A DNA stretch of 64,000 nucleotides from Zwartia panacis (lineage in GTDB: Bacteria > Pseudomonadota > Gammaproteobacteria > Burkholderiales > Burkholderiaceae_B): positions 248,001 through 312,000 of the forward strand of contig NZ_JAUHHF010000003.1 in NCBI RefSeq assembly GCF_030410395.1, read 5' to 3'. This document shows, piece after piece, positions 8,684 through 16,381 of this stretch (positions are counted from its first letter, which is position 1; every line of letters begins with the position of its first letter). The notes beneath the pieces are model-generated. The model searched no databases. It was given only the letters and a program-made list of their open reading frames with translations, and was not told the DNA's origin. The position numbers and the translations under genes were made by a program.

Positions 8684-9463
8684 ATGAAATTTCCCCTTGC
8701 CTTACTTTTGACTGGACTCATGACGGCCCAATTTGCCAGTGCGCAGCCTGCTGCTAGCACGCCAGCAAGTTCATCCCCAATAAAAGACCAATGGAGTTAC
8801 AGCATCACCCCTTATGTTTGGGCGCTTGGCATTAGGGGGTCGCTATCCCATAATAATTTATCAACAGGTCAGATCAAGCTCACTCCAGGCGACCTCTTAT
8901 CTGATATCAAGATGGCAGCCATGATTGTCGCTGAGGCTCGGAGCAATAAATTTGGCGTCTATCTGGATGCGATGTATGGAGATCTTGGTAAAAACTCCTC
9001 TGCCGTGATTGGACGCGCGGATCTAAACGCCAATACGACTGCCAAGCTTTCAATGTTTACCCTCGCACCAAGTTTCAATCTATACAGTTCGAAAACTTCA
9101 TATGTAGATGGATTGATCGGTGCAAGATATCTTTGGCTCAATGCAAGCACTACGATTTCTGATCCAGCGTTCGGCCTATCGTTCAAGCAGACCAGCACAC
9201 AAAATATCACTGCCGCGATTGCTGGACTCAAGGGCAGATGGAATCTGGGTGAATCAAACTACTTCGTCCCTTTTTATGTCGATGCTGGCGGTGGGCAAAG
9301 TTCAAGCTTTACCAGCCAAGCATATCTGGGAATGGGTCGCTCATACGACTGGGGTGATGTGTCACTTGTTGCTAAAAACGTCTACTACCAGTTTAAGCCT
9401 AACAATACAAATGTTGACTTAAATATGTTTGGCGCTGCTGTTGCAGTAACTTTTAAATTTTAA
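8684..9463 (+). CDS. Predicted outer-membrane beta-barrel protein, 259 aa
   Basis: A signal peptide (1-20, ending ASA-QP) is followed by a mature protein with amphipathic beta strands (WSYSITPYVWALGIRGSL, KFGVYLDAMYGDLG, SYVDGLIGARYLW). The C-terminal residue is Phe in VAVTFKF, the usual signal for insertion by the BAM machinery. No specific family could be named. It lies 103 bases after the previous barrel gene and 64 before the second amidohydrolase, all on one strand, so co-expression is likely. Confidence 0.75.
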   Translation: MKFPLALLLTGLMTAQFASAQPAASTPASSSPIKDQWSYSITPYVWALGIRGSLSHNNLSTGQIKLTPGDLLSDIKMAAMIVAEARSNKFGVYLDAMYGDLGKNSSAVIGRADLNANTTAKLSMFTLAPSFNLYSSKTSYVDGLIGARYLWLNASTTISDPAFGLSFKQTSTQNITAAIAGLKGRWNLGESNYFVPFYVDAGGGQSSSFTSQAYLGMGRSYDWGDVSLVAKNVYYQFKPNNTNVDLNMFGAAVAVTFKF

Positions 9464-9527
9464 ATATTTTCTGTTGATACAGTGTGCTGAAATCCCTTAA
9501 CTCATAATTTCGTCTATTGGAATAGAT

Positions 9528-11324
9528 ATGAACTACAAATCAATCTTCAAGACTCTTCCCATTGTTTCGCTTTACTGCATGTCTAATTTAGCGTTAGCAG
9601 AAATACAGATTTTGAAGGCCTCAACCATTATTACGATGGACGATAAGAATCCACGTGCTGAGGCCATTGCCTTTGATACCGTGACAAAAAAGATTACCGC
9701 TATTGGGTCGCTCCAGAATGTACGTGCCAGTGCACCTAACGCAAAAGTACAGGATTTAGGTTCTACCGTACTCATGCCCGGCTTTATTGATCCGCACAAT
9801 CACCCGATTCTGTCGGGCATTACGACACAAGCTCCCGCCTATTGGATTGCACCTTACGTTGGCGCGAAAACATGGGCAGATGTCCAAGCAACCATAAAAA
9901 AGGCGGACGCAGAAGCTCCAGCCGGCAGACCTTTGGTATTCAATGGCCTAGACAGATTGTTGCAAGAGGCTCCTCTGCCAACACGGGACATACTGGATCA
10001 GTTAACGCCAAGCGGTCGTGCAATCATCGTGATTGATAATTCTGGGCATGCGGTTTACTTCAATACTGCAGTCGTCAAAATTTTAGGCTGGAAAGATGAC
10101 AAGCCGCCTGTCAACCCAGTGGGCGGCAGCTATGGTCGATTTCAAGACGGCACCTCCAATGGCGTTGCCAATGAGTCGGCTGCATTAATGGCAGTGATTG
10201 GCCCGATCCTTCCCAAAGCAATACCCCACATTTTGCTCTCCAGCGCCAAGTGGTATGCGTATATGGCCTCAATGGGCATCACCTCAACATCGGAGCACAC
10301 TTACAACACCGGCATGTACAAGGGTTACGAGGCATTAGCATCAGTCCCGGACAGCCCAGTAAGAATGCATGTTTATCATATGGCCATTGAGCCAGATGCA
10401 GCCGCGAAAGTGACATGGCCTGATCCCAGCATGGTTCGTAAAAATGGCATCAAGCTGTGGGCGGATGGAAGCCCATGGCTGGGAACTGTTGCACAGAGTT
10501 TTGGTTATTTAGATAACGCCCGAACCAAACAGGCGAATATTCTTCTGGGTCCACTGTTCGAAAAGGGCATGAATTACACGCGCGCGCAGCTCGACCAATT
10601 GCTCGATCAATATGCGCCTATGGGCTATCAAATGGCGTTTCATTGCAATGGCGACGTTGGATTTGATGTGGTGCTCGACGCCTATGAAAATGCTTTAAAC
10701 AAATACAAGCTGATTGGAACCGATCACCGCTGGCGCGTTGAGCATTTAGGTGCTGCACGGGCAGATCAATTTCAGCGCGCTGAACGACTTGGGGTGACTG
10801 TTTCAATGGCGCCATTTCAGTACATCTATTGGGGTGATCTGTTAGACGGAACGATGTTTGCGTCTCAATACGGGGCTCAATGGCAGCGCGTGGGTGATGC
10901 GATGAAAATGAAAACACGCACCACATTTCACAATGATGGAACGGTCTCTCCCCCAGATACTTTAAGAAACATTCAGCGCATGGTGACGCGTACCACTGAT
11001 TCGGGCAAGGTTCATGGTCCCAATCAGGCAGTCACCCTGGATGAAGCGCTTAAAGCATCCACGATCAATGGCGCCTATCAACTCAAACGCGATCAAGAAA
11101 TTGGTTCGCTTGAAGTCGGTAAGTATGCTGATTTAGTAGAGCTGTCGGCCGACATTACTGCTGTGAATCCAAACGAGATTCTCGAGAAAGTGAAAGTCCA
11201 AGGGACATGGCTGGGTGGTAAGAAGATTGATATTAAGAAATTTATAGAACAAATTACTGCAATTGATCCCACGGAGCATAAAGACTTGGCAAACTCAGCT
11301 ATCAAGAATTTTCATCGCCATTGA
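9528..11324 (+). CDS. Exported amidohydrolase, YtcJ type, paralogue 2
   Basis: 598 residues. A Sec signal peptide (1-24, ALA-EIQ) precedes the amidohydrolase fold. The metal motif is DPHNH with His90 and His92 after LMPGFI. Further conserved points are the MAFHCNGD loop, the RVEHLG block and the C-terminal GSLEVGKYADLVELS strand. The substrate is unknown. It shares its family with the product of 3214-4968, but the two are clearly diverged and use different export signals (Sec here, Tat-like there). The gene is last in a same-strand run after the two barrel genes and is followed by two hairpins at 11357-11408 and 11431-11461. Confidence 0.88.
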   Translation: MNYKSIFKTLPIVSLYCMSNLALAEIQILKASTIITMDDKNPRAEAIAFDTVTKKITAIGSLQNVRASAPNAKVQDLGSTVLMPGFIDPHNHPILSGITTQAPAYWIAPYVGAKTWADVQATIKKADAEAPAGRPLVFNGLDRLLQEAPLPTRDILDQLTPSGRAIIVIDNSGHAVYFNTAVVKILGWKDDKPPVNPVGGSYGRFQDGTSNGVANESAALMAVIGPILPKAIPHILLSSAKWYAYMASMGITSTSEHTYNTGMYKGYEALASVPDSPVRMHVYHMAIEPDAAAKVTWPDPSMVRKNGIKLWADGSPWLGTVAQSFGYLDNARTKQANILLGPLFEKGMNYTRAQLDQLLDQYAPMGYQMAFHCNGDVGFDVVLDAYENALNKYKLIGTDHRWRVEHLGAARADQFQRAERLGVTVSMAPFQYIYWGDLLDGTMFASQYGAQWQRVGDAMKMKTRTTFHNDGTVSPPDTLRNIQRMVTRTTDSGKVHGPNQAVTLDEALKASTINGAYQLKRDQEIGSLEVGKYADLVELSADITAVNPNEILEKVKVQGTWLGGKKIDIKKFIEQITAIDPTEHKDLANSAIKNFHRH

Positions 11325-11356
11325 TCGGAGTTTTACTAAATTCAAAACCATCTTTG

Positions 11357-11408
11357 TGAACTGCACCCTAAAAGTTGGACACCCATCCAACTATTGGGGT
11401 GTTTTTCA
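11357..11408. repeat. 52-bp inverted-repeat unit resembling fused IS3-type ends
   Basis: The unit opens with TGAACTGCACCC and closes with GGGGTGTTTTTCA. Its first 23 bases and the reverse complement of its last 23 agree at 18 positions. The outer part resembles terminal repeats of IS3-family elements (TG...CACCC..AAAGTTGGACA), seen here as two ends with nothing between. The inner 15-bp stem followed by TTTTT would also work as an intrinsic terminator for the amidohydrolase gene, whose stop is 33 bases upstream. No target duplication was found. The IS reading is from memory of such ends and unproved. Confidence 0.4.
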
Positions 11409-11430
11409 AATACCCCTGTGATAGCTCAAC

Positions 11431-11461
11431 AAAAAGCCCATCCTTTTGAGATGGGCTTTTT
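11431..11461. terminator. Bidirectional rho-independent terminator
   Basis: A 12-bp perfect stem (AAAAAGCCCATC / GATGGGCTTTTT) has a 7-base loop. It has A and U runs on both sides, so it works on either strand: for the amidohydrolase (+) and for the toxin-antitoxin pair or tRNA fragment (-). Confidence 0.8.
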
Positions 11462-11472
11462 ATTGGTATTTA

Positions 11473-11517
11473 TGACTCCCCAAGCTGGGCTCGAAGCAGC
11501 GACCTGCGGATGAACAG
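11473..11517 (-). repeat. Decayed 3' copy of tRNA-Asn, att-like
   Basis: These 45 bases match the 3' part of the tRNA-Asn gene at 12404-12479 in 41 positions, in the same orientation. They run from the CCA end through the T arm to the anticodon (GTT retained). The 5' part is absent. Such a truncated direct repeat downstream of an intact tRNA is what integration of an element into the tRNA 3' end leaves behind. It is not a working tRNA. Confidence 0.75.
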
Positions 11518-11613
11518 CGTAGGCAGCTTAAAATTATCTTATATTTTTCAATAACTTACTTATCAATTATGTGACCGTGCAATGGAAAGTGTAACGATAA
11601 TAAAAAGAACACA

Positions 11614-11931
11614 TCACTTTCGCCCATAGGTTCCGTCGTGATCCGCACAAACCAATAAAACGCGCAAAAACTGTCCGTCTCGAAAACCCAAATCTCGTGA
11701 AGACTTACTTAAACGAAACGAATAAATCGAATCCACGCCACGCGGAGGTGTCACGCTATATATTTTTTCCCAATGTAAACCTTTATCCGTATAAACCTGT
11801 TGCCATGTGAGTTTGGTGATTTTTTTTAGCATCGCACGTACTCGCTCAGCCTCGTCTGCCACCAACTCAAACCATGATTCCTGAAATGCAGGGTTATTTA
11901 AATCAAGCTGAACGAGCTTTACGCTTGACAT
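11614..11931 (-). CDS. Putative RelE/ParE-like toxin
   Basis: 105 residues. The C-terminal half has the pattern IYSFRLSKSSRDLGFRDG followed by FLRVLLVCADHDGTYG. This resembles the last strands of the RelE/ParE fold, where basic residues and a terminal Tyr or His act on mRNA or gyrase. The N-terminus (VQLDLNNPAFQESWF) begins with a helix, as in relatives labelled only hypothetical. The gene overlaps the upstream AbrB-like gene by 29 bases, the usual antitoxin-first order. Toxicity is inferred from fold likeness and pairing, not shown. The alternative is a small regulator of unknown role. Confidence 0.6.
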   Translation of the reverse strand: MSSVKLVQLDLNNPAFQESWFELVADEAERVRAMLKKITKLTWQQVYTDKGLHWEKIYSVTPPRGVDSIYSFRLSKSSRDLGFRDGQFLRVLLVCADHDGTYGRK

Positions 11932-12202
11932 CCTGCTTCCTCGTTACAAGCTTATCTGGATCAGATGCCTCTGGAGCATGTTGAGATACCCATTCAATAG
12001 CGCGTGCAACACGCTGTTTGATCTGTGGATTTTCAAGCCAAGCCTCGTTATCAGGCACAATCCTGGCTGTTTTAATAATCCATACACCTTCTGCCGGCAT
12101 TTCTACCAACACTTGGCGGCCGGCATACTCCTTACCTAAGGAAATTTGTCCACTCGCCCCGACGCTCTTAACCATAGGTGGGACTGCTAAAGCGTGCGCC
12201 AT
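11903..12202 (-). CDS. AbrB/SpoVT-type antitoxin
   Basis: 99 residues. The segment from about 11 to 50 (VKSVGASGQISLGKEYAGRQV, then a WIIKT strand) is a swapped-hairpin AbrB DNA-binding domain. The remainder (about 55-99) is helical and ends in a basic tail (RKQDVKRKARSA) that could wrap the toxin. It is first in the operon. It is expected to neutralise the product of 11614-11931 and to repress its own promoter, where a 49-bp near-perfect palindrome overlaps the -35 region. The start has GGGG seven bases ahead. Confidence 0.72.
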   Translation of the reverse strand: MAHALAVPPMVKSVGASGQISLGKEYAGRQVLVEMPAEGVWIIKTARIVPDNEAWLENPQIKQRVARAIEWVSQHAPEASDPDKLVTRKQDVKRKARSA

Positions 12203-12213
12203 ATTTACACCCC

Positions 12214-12219
12214 ATTATA
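12214..12219 (-). promoter_or_regulatory. -10 box of the toxin-antitoxin operon
   Basis: A perfect TATAAT on the minus strand lies 11 bases before the antitoxin ATG, so the transcript would have a very short leader. The long palindrome at 12221-12269 lies immediately upstream and covers the -35 region. Confidence 0.5.
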
Positions 12220-12220
12220 T

Positions 12221-12269
12221 TTTCATGCAATAGTGCATTCATGCGGCATGATAGCACGAATGCATGAAA
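12221..12269. promoter_or_regulatory. 49-bp near-perfect palindrome, likely autoregulatory operator
   Basis: The stretch is symmetric around base 12245. Of 24 base pairs across the centre, 20 are complementary, with perfect outer arms TTTCATGCA / TGCATGAAA and perfect inner arms TCATGC / GCATGA. It lies directly upstream of the -10 box of the antitoxin gene, the usual place for repression by an antitoxin or toxin-antitoxin complex. The length would fit two antitoxin dimers. Confidence 0.65.
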
Positions 12270-12366
12270 TATGAGTCACGCATGCTTGTGCGAAAAATAA
12301 CGAAACTGATCCACACTTATCTAGATCTAAAATCAAGATCAAATCTTGAGACCATAGGTTTAATTC

Positions 12367-12395
12367 AAAAAAAAACAGCCCGAAGGCTGCTTTTT
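12367..12395 (-). terminator. Terminator of tRNA-Asn
   Basis: On the minus strand a short GC stem (CAGCC/GGCTG with the tetraloop TTCG) is followed by a run of nine U. It starts nine bases after the CCA end of tRNA-Asn. Confidence 0.75.
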
Positions 12396-12403
12396 CATGT
12401 ACT

Positions 12404-12479
12404 TGGCTCCCCGAGCTGGGCTCGAACCAGCGACCTGCGGATTAACAGTCCGTCGCTCTACCGACTGAGCTATCAGGGA
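12404..12479 (-). tRNA. tRNA-Asn (GTT)
   Basis: 76 bases including an encoded CCA. All arms can be drawn: acceptor TCCCTGA/TCGGGGA, D arm GCTC/GAGC, anticodon loop with GTT, and T arm GCTGG/CCAGC around TTCGAGC. The discriminator base is G. A partial direct repeat of its 3' part lies at 11473-11517. Confidence 0.95.
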
Positions 12480-12705
12480 ATAGTCTGAAGGGACTAAAAA
12501 ATACTAAATACATACGCTCTTTGGAAGAACCTCAGAGCATCTGAAATTAGCTTTTTATTCACCATTTTTCAAACACAAAAGATTCTAGCATAAATTGGGA
12601 AAAATAGTGCCGCGCCTCCCCCCGGAAGGTGGACTAGACCCACACTACGAAGTTAACCTTCTTGGTGAACTGACTTTTTCAACTGCGAACCAAAGGTTCA
12701 ATGAA

Positions 12706-13671
12706 ATGCTAATCAATTGCGTGGTGTACCAAGACGGTCAGAAAGTTGCCGATATAGACGTTGCGGATATCAGTGAATGGATGACCAAGCCAGGGTGTTT
12801 TATTTGGGTCGCCATGCGCGATGCCACGCTAGATGAGCTCAATCAAATGCAAGAGGAGTTTTCCTTGCATCCATTGGCCGTTGAGGATGCGGCCAAAGGA
12901 CATCAGCGACCCAAGATCGAAGAATACGGAGATACCGTCTTTATCGTGATGCAGCTTCTTGAAAAACGCGATGAGGACTTGCATGTGGGCGAGGTCGCGA
13001 TATTTGTGGGTCGCAATTTCATTTTGTCTGTCCGTAGAGATAGTCAGCAAAATTTTCTGGGCGTTCGCGAACGATGTGAGCGTGAGCCTGAGTTGCTCAA
13101 GCTCGGCTCAGGCTTTGTCTCTTACGCCTTGATGGATGCTGTCGTAGATCGCTATTTTCCGATTGTGAACGAACTCGAAGCAGATCTTGAGGAGGTTGAA
13201 TCACAGATTTTCAATGAAAATTCAGCACGATGGAATATTGAACGTCTCTATGCGCTCAAACATCGAAGCTCGACCATCCGACACGCGGTCGTGCCATTAT
13301 TGGAGGTTGCCGGCAAACTGCACGGTGGTCGCGTCCCTGCCCCGTGTATGAACAGCAAAGAATATTTCAGAGATGTACATGACCACTTGGAGCGTATCAA
13401 TGGCGCAATCGACGCCGTTCGCGACACGATTGCGACAGCCATCCAGGTGAATTTATCTCTGGTCACTATTGAAGACTCGGCCGTCGTCAAGCGACTGGCT
13501 GCCTGGGCCGCCATTTTTGCGGCCTCAACCGCCATGGCTGGCATTTGGGGAATGAACTTCGAGGGCATGCCCGAGTTGAAATGGGAATATGGATACCCAT
13601 TTGCGCTCGGAATGATTGGCGCGACTGCGTGCGTCCTCTTCTGGCAGTTCCGCAGACGTGGATGGTTATGA
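12706..13671 (+). CDS. corA: CorA-type Mg2+ (Co2+/Ni2+) transporter
   Basis: 321 residues from this ATG. The N-terminal two thirds are the cytoplasmic alpha/beta and stalk region. The end has two membrane helices, with the selectivity motif GMN in IWGMNFEGMPEL closing the first. CorA forms a pentameric channel for Mg2+. An in-frame TTG at 12595 would add 37 residues, but the ATG has AAAGG nine bases upstream, and from memory close relatives begin with a similar ML(I/L)NCVxYQDG sequence. Bases 12480-12705 hold only the leader of this gene and the upstream region of tRNA-Asn. The gene converges on the radical SAM gene. Confidence 0.92.
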   Translation: MLINCVVYQDGQKVADIDVADISEWMTKPGCFIWVAMRDATLDELNQMQEEFSLHPLAVEDAAKGHQRPKIEEYGDTVFIVMQLLEKRDEDLHVGEVAIFVGRNFILSVRRDSQQNFLGVRERCEREPELLKLGSGFVSYALMDAVVDRYFPIVNELEADLEEVESQIFNENSARWNIERLYALKHRSSTIRHAVVPLLEVAGKLHGGRVPAPCMNSKEYFRDVHDHLERINGAIDAVRDTIATAIQVNLSLVTIEDSAVVKRLAAWAAIFAASTAMAGIWGMNFEGMPELKWEYGYPFALGMIGATACVLFWQFRRRGWL

Positions 13672-13685
13672 GGTTTTTTTAAACC

Positions 13686-16169
13686 TTATTTGACCGATTT
13701 TCTAGGCGGCAGACCCGTATGTTGGGTCAGCATACGTCCGGATCGGACGGGCTTGGCGACTGTTTTAGAAACCGTTTTGGAAACGACCCCTGCAGCCCGA
13801 ACAGGCTGCCCGGACCTCACTGGCTGAGCCGTTTTCACGCCTTTAGGAACACTGGCCTGCGTGCTGTTTTTGCGACGCACGCTGGTGTAGCTACCGTCCG
13901 TTTGAGGCTGATGAAAAGGAATCAAATGCTTTTTCCCGTTACCGATCAGGTCCGCGCGGCCCATGGCCTTGAGGGCTTCGCGCAGCAAGGGCCAGTTGTT
14001 TGGATCGTGATAGCGCAAAAAGGCTTTGTGTAGTCTGCGACGTCGATCACCACGCACGATATCGACGGTTTCGCTCTCGCGCGTAATACGCCCCAGAGGG
14101 TTGCGACCCGAGTGGTACATCGCCGTGGCCGTTGCCATCGGACTTGGATAAAAAGTCTGTACTTGATCTGCGCGGAAACCGTGGCTCTTGAGCCACATGG
14201 CCAGATGCATCATGTCCTCGTCAGCGGTTCCAGGATGCGCAGCAATAAAATATGGCACTAGAAACTGTTTCTTCCCGGCTTCCTGACTGAACTTGTCGAA
14301 CAGCTGTTTGAATTTGTCGTAGCTACCAATCCCAGGCTTCATCATCTTGGATAATGGGCCCATCTCGGTGTGCTCAGGCGCGATCTTGAGATAGCCTCCC
14401 ACATGATGGGTCACGAGTTCCTTGATGTACTCGGGGGACTTGACTGCCAGGTCATAACGCAATCCTGAACCGATCAGGATTTTTTTCACGCCTTTCAATG
14501 CGCGGGCGCGTCGATACATATGAATGAGCGAGCTGTGATCCGTGTTCAGGTTTTGACACACATCCGGATACACACAGCTTGGCTTGCGACAGGCGGACTC
14601 GATTTCAGGACTCTTGCAACCAATCCGATACATGTTCGCAGTCGGACCGCCCAGATCTGAAATCACGCCGGTAAAGCCAGGCACCTTGTCGCGGATGTCT
14701 TCGATTTCACGGATCACGGAGTCTTCGCTGCGGCTCTGGATAATCCGGCCCTCGTGCTCAGTAATCGAACAGAACGTGCAACCACCAAAACAACCGCGCA
14801 TGATGTTGACGCTAAACCGAATCATTTCCCACGCGGGGATCTTGGTGGCGCCATCATGACTACCGTTTTCATCCGCGTAAATCGGATGCGGACTGCGCGC
14901 GTAGGGAAGATCAAAAACCAGATCCATTTCTGCGGTGGTCAGTGGAATCGGCGGAGGATTGATCCAGACATCGCGCGCGGTTCGACCCTCGCCGTGCGCC
15001 TGGACAAGCGCGCGCGCATTTCCGGGGTTGGTCTCCAGATGTAACACGCGATTGGCATGGGCATACAAAACGGGATCGGATTTGACCTGCTCGTAGGAAG
15101 GCAGGCGGATCACACTTCGATCACGCGGCGGGACCTTGAGCTTGCCTTTGGTCTGCAGGGAGGGATTCGGCTGAAAGAGCAGTGGTGACTCGGTTTTAGC
15201 GGTGGTTTTAGCAGCGGTTTTGGCAGCGGTTTTAGAATTCACCTCGTCTGCAACGGCGCGTGCCTCATCGTTTCGCGCACAGCTTTCACCCTGCTCGAGC
15301 GCCTGCTCGCTAATCATCAGATATGGATTGACGTGAGCCTCAACCCTGCCCGGCGCATCCACACTCGTCGAGTCGATCTCAAACCAGCCCTCTGGGGTTT
15401 CACGCCGAACAAAAGCCGTTCCCCGAACGTCAGTAATATTTTGTACGGGTTCTTTCGCCGCCAACCGATGCGCGATTTCGACAACCGCACGCTCGGCATT
15501 TCCATACAACAGCAAGTCGCACTTGCTATCCACAATGATCGAGCGGCGAACCTTGTCGGACCAGTAATCGTAATGCGCGATACGGCGCAGCGAGCCCTCT
15601 ATGCCACCTAAAACAATCGGCACGTCTTTATAGGCTTCTTTGCATCGCTGGGTGTAGACAATCGCTGCGCGATCCGGCCTTTTGCCACCCACATCACCGG
15701 GGGTGTAGGCATCATCACTACGCATTTTGCGATCAGCCGTATAACGGTTGATCATCGAGTCCATGTTGCCCGCAGTCACGCCAAAAAACAGATTGGGCTT
15801 GCCGAGCGCCTTGAAAGGCTCAGCGCTTTGCCAGTCGGGCTGGGCGATGATACCCACCCGGAACCCCTGATTTTCCAGCATCCGGCCGATCACGGCCATG
15901 CCAAAACTTGGATGGTCCACATACGCATCGCCCGTCACGATAATGATGTCGCAACTGTCCCAGCCGAGCTGGGTCATCTCATCGCGACTCATCGGTAAAA
16001 ACGGGGCCACGCCAAAGCGCGCCGCCCAGAACTTGCGATAGCTGCTCAGGGGTTTGGCGTTGCGGGGAAAGAGGGAAACATCGGCATAAGTGGTCATATC
16101 CCTACTATTATCCGGGTAATCCCCCGTATCAACAAGGTTCGCCTCAAGAACTATAGGGTCATCGGACAC
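13686..16169 (-). CDS. ygiQ: YgiQ-type radical SAM protein
   Basis: 827 residues. The N-terminal block (about 40-280) has the [16 protein letters not shown] and [16 protein letters not shown] signatures of the YgiQ family. The radical SAM core begins with the cluster motif [10 protein letters not shown] near 450. A C-terminal Arg/Lys/Thr-rich tail (last 70 residues) repeats units such as PVRSG and SKTV. YgiQ proteins are 4Fe-4S enzymes whose substrate is not established. An insertion at about 310-326 is built of KTAA repeats encoded by 12-bp units (15190-15235). The start chosen has AAGG seven bases ahead; an ATG at 16097 is possible. The gene is probably transcribed alone. Confidence 0.9.
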   Translation of the reverse strand: MSDDPIVLEANLVDTGDYPDNSRDMTTYADVSLFPRNAKPLSSYRKFWAARFGVAPFLPMSRDEMTQLGWDSCDIIIVTGDAYVDHPSFGMAVIGRMLENQGFRVGIIAQPDWQSAEPFKALGKPNLFFGVTAGNMDSMINRYTADRKMRSDDAYTPGDVGGKRPDRAAIVYTQRCKEAYKDVPIVLGGIEGSLRRIAHYDYWSDKVRRSIIVDSKCDLLLYGNAERAVVEIAHRLAAKEPVQNITDVRGTAFVRRETPEGWFEIDSTSVDAPGRVEAHVNPYLMISEQALEQGESCARNDEARAVADEVNSKTAAKTAAKTTAKTESPLLFQPNPSLQTKGKLKVPPRDRSVIRLPSYEQVKSDPVLYAHANRVLHLETNPGNARALVQAHGEGRTARDVWINPPPIPLTTAEMDLVFDLPYARSPHPIYADENGSHDGATKIPAWEMIRFSVNIMRGCFGGCTFCSITEHEGRIIQSRSEDSVIREIEDIRDKVPGFTGVISDLGGPTANMYRIGCKSPEIESACRKPSCVYPDVCQNLNTDHSSLIHMYRRARALKGVKKILIGSGLRYDLAVKSPEYIKELVTHHVGGYLKIAPEHTEMGPLSKMMKPGIGSYDKFKQLFDKFSQEAGKKQFLVPYFIAAHPGTADEDMMHLAMWLKSHGFRADQVQTFYPSPMATATAMYHSGRNPLGRITRESETVDIVRGDRRRRLHKAFLRYHDPNNWPLLREALKAMGRADLIGNGKKHLIPFHQPQTDGSYTSVRRKNSTQASVPKGVKTAQPVRSGQPVRAAGVVSKTVSKTVAKPVRSGRMLTQHTGLPPRKSVK
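15190..15235. repeat. 12-bp tandem repeat inside the radical SAM gene
   Basis: About four imperfect copies of a unit like GCGGTTTTAGCA encode [14 protein letters not shown] in a linker of the YgiQ-type protein. The repeat keeps the frame and looks prone to slippage, so its length may vary between strains. Confidence 0.6.
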
Positions 16170-16222
16170 CTTGAAGCCTTGCGAAAGAGCAAAATTGCTC
16201 GATAAAACCCCTAAATCCGCTC

Positions 16223-16231
16223 TGATATAAT
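16223..16231 (+). promoter_or_regulatory. Extended -10 promoter of tRNA-Thr
   Basis: TGATATAAT combines the extended TG dinucleotide with a perfect TATAAT, 11 bases before the tRNA-Thr 5' end. No good -35 box was seen, which fits an extended -10 promoter. Confidence 0.55.
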
Positions 16232-16242
16232 TTTGGGCTGAT

Positions 16243-16318
16243 GCCGATGTAGCTCAGTTGGTAGAGCAGCTCATTCGTAATGAGAAGGTCGACAGTTCGA
16301 TTCCGTTCATCGGCACCA
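16243..16318 (+). tRNA. tRNA-Thr (CGT)
   Basis: 76 bases with encoded CCA. The acceptor stem is GCCGATG/CATCGGC, the D arm GCTC/GAGC, and the anticodon loop TTCGTAA with anticodon CGT; the whole resembles E. coli thrW. The T stem (GACAG/CCGTT) is weak: it has one G-U pair and an A-C mismatch at the position next to the closing pair. The rest is normal. Confidence 0.9.
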
Positions 16319-16326
16319 ATAAAACA

Positions 16327-16366
16327 AAAAGGTCGTAGAGCTAAGATACTCTGCGACCCTTTTTAT
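16327..16366 (+). terminator. Terminator after tRNA-Thr
   Basis: The stem GGTCGTAGAG / CTCTGCGACC (one mismatch) has an eight-base loop followed by CTTTTTATTT. It lies 12 bases after the tRNA end and, with A-rich sequence on its other side, may also serve the hydrolase gene that ends at 16382 on the minus strand. Confidence 0.8.
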
Positions 16367-16381
16367 TTGTCTGCATAAAAA

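Larger units (their letters stand above)
11473..12479. mobile_element. Putative mini-island in tRNA-Asn carrying a toxin-antitoxin pair
   Basis: The stretch is bounded by the intact tRNA-Asn gene and a decayed direct repeat of its 3' part. Its only genes are an AbrB-like antitoxin and a RelE-like toxin. No integrase or fragment of one was found, so if this was an integrated element it has been reduced to its addiction module. The bounds and the gene content are seen; the history is inferred. Confidence 0.5.

Noticed and set aside
12595-12705. Longer corA from a TTG start
   Set aside because: The ATG at 12706 has a good AAAGG site, and the product then starts as remembered for relatives; the extra 37 residues look like leader sequence.
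13671-13686. AGGTTT/AAACCT hairpin between corA and the radical SAM gene as terminator
   Set aside because: The stem is only six A/T-rich pairs and overlaps both stop codons; too weak to list.
15190-15235. CRISPR-like short repeats
   Set aside because: Units are 12 bp, in frame and encode KTAA repeats; there are no spacers.
13719-16000. Several long open frames antisense to the radical SAM gene
   Set aside because: They are shadows of a well-supported gene and their products look like no protein family.
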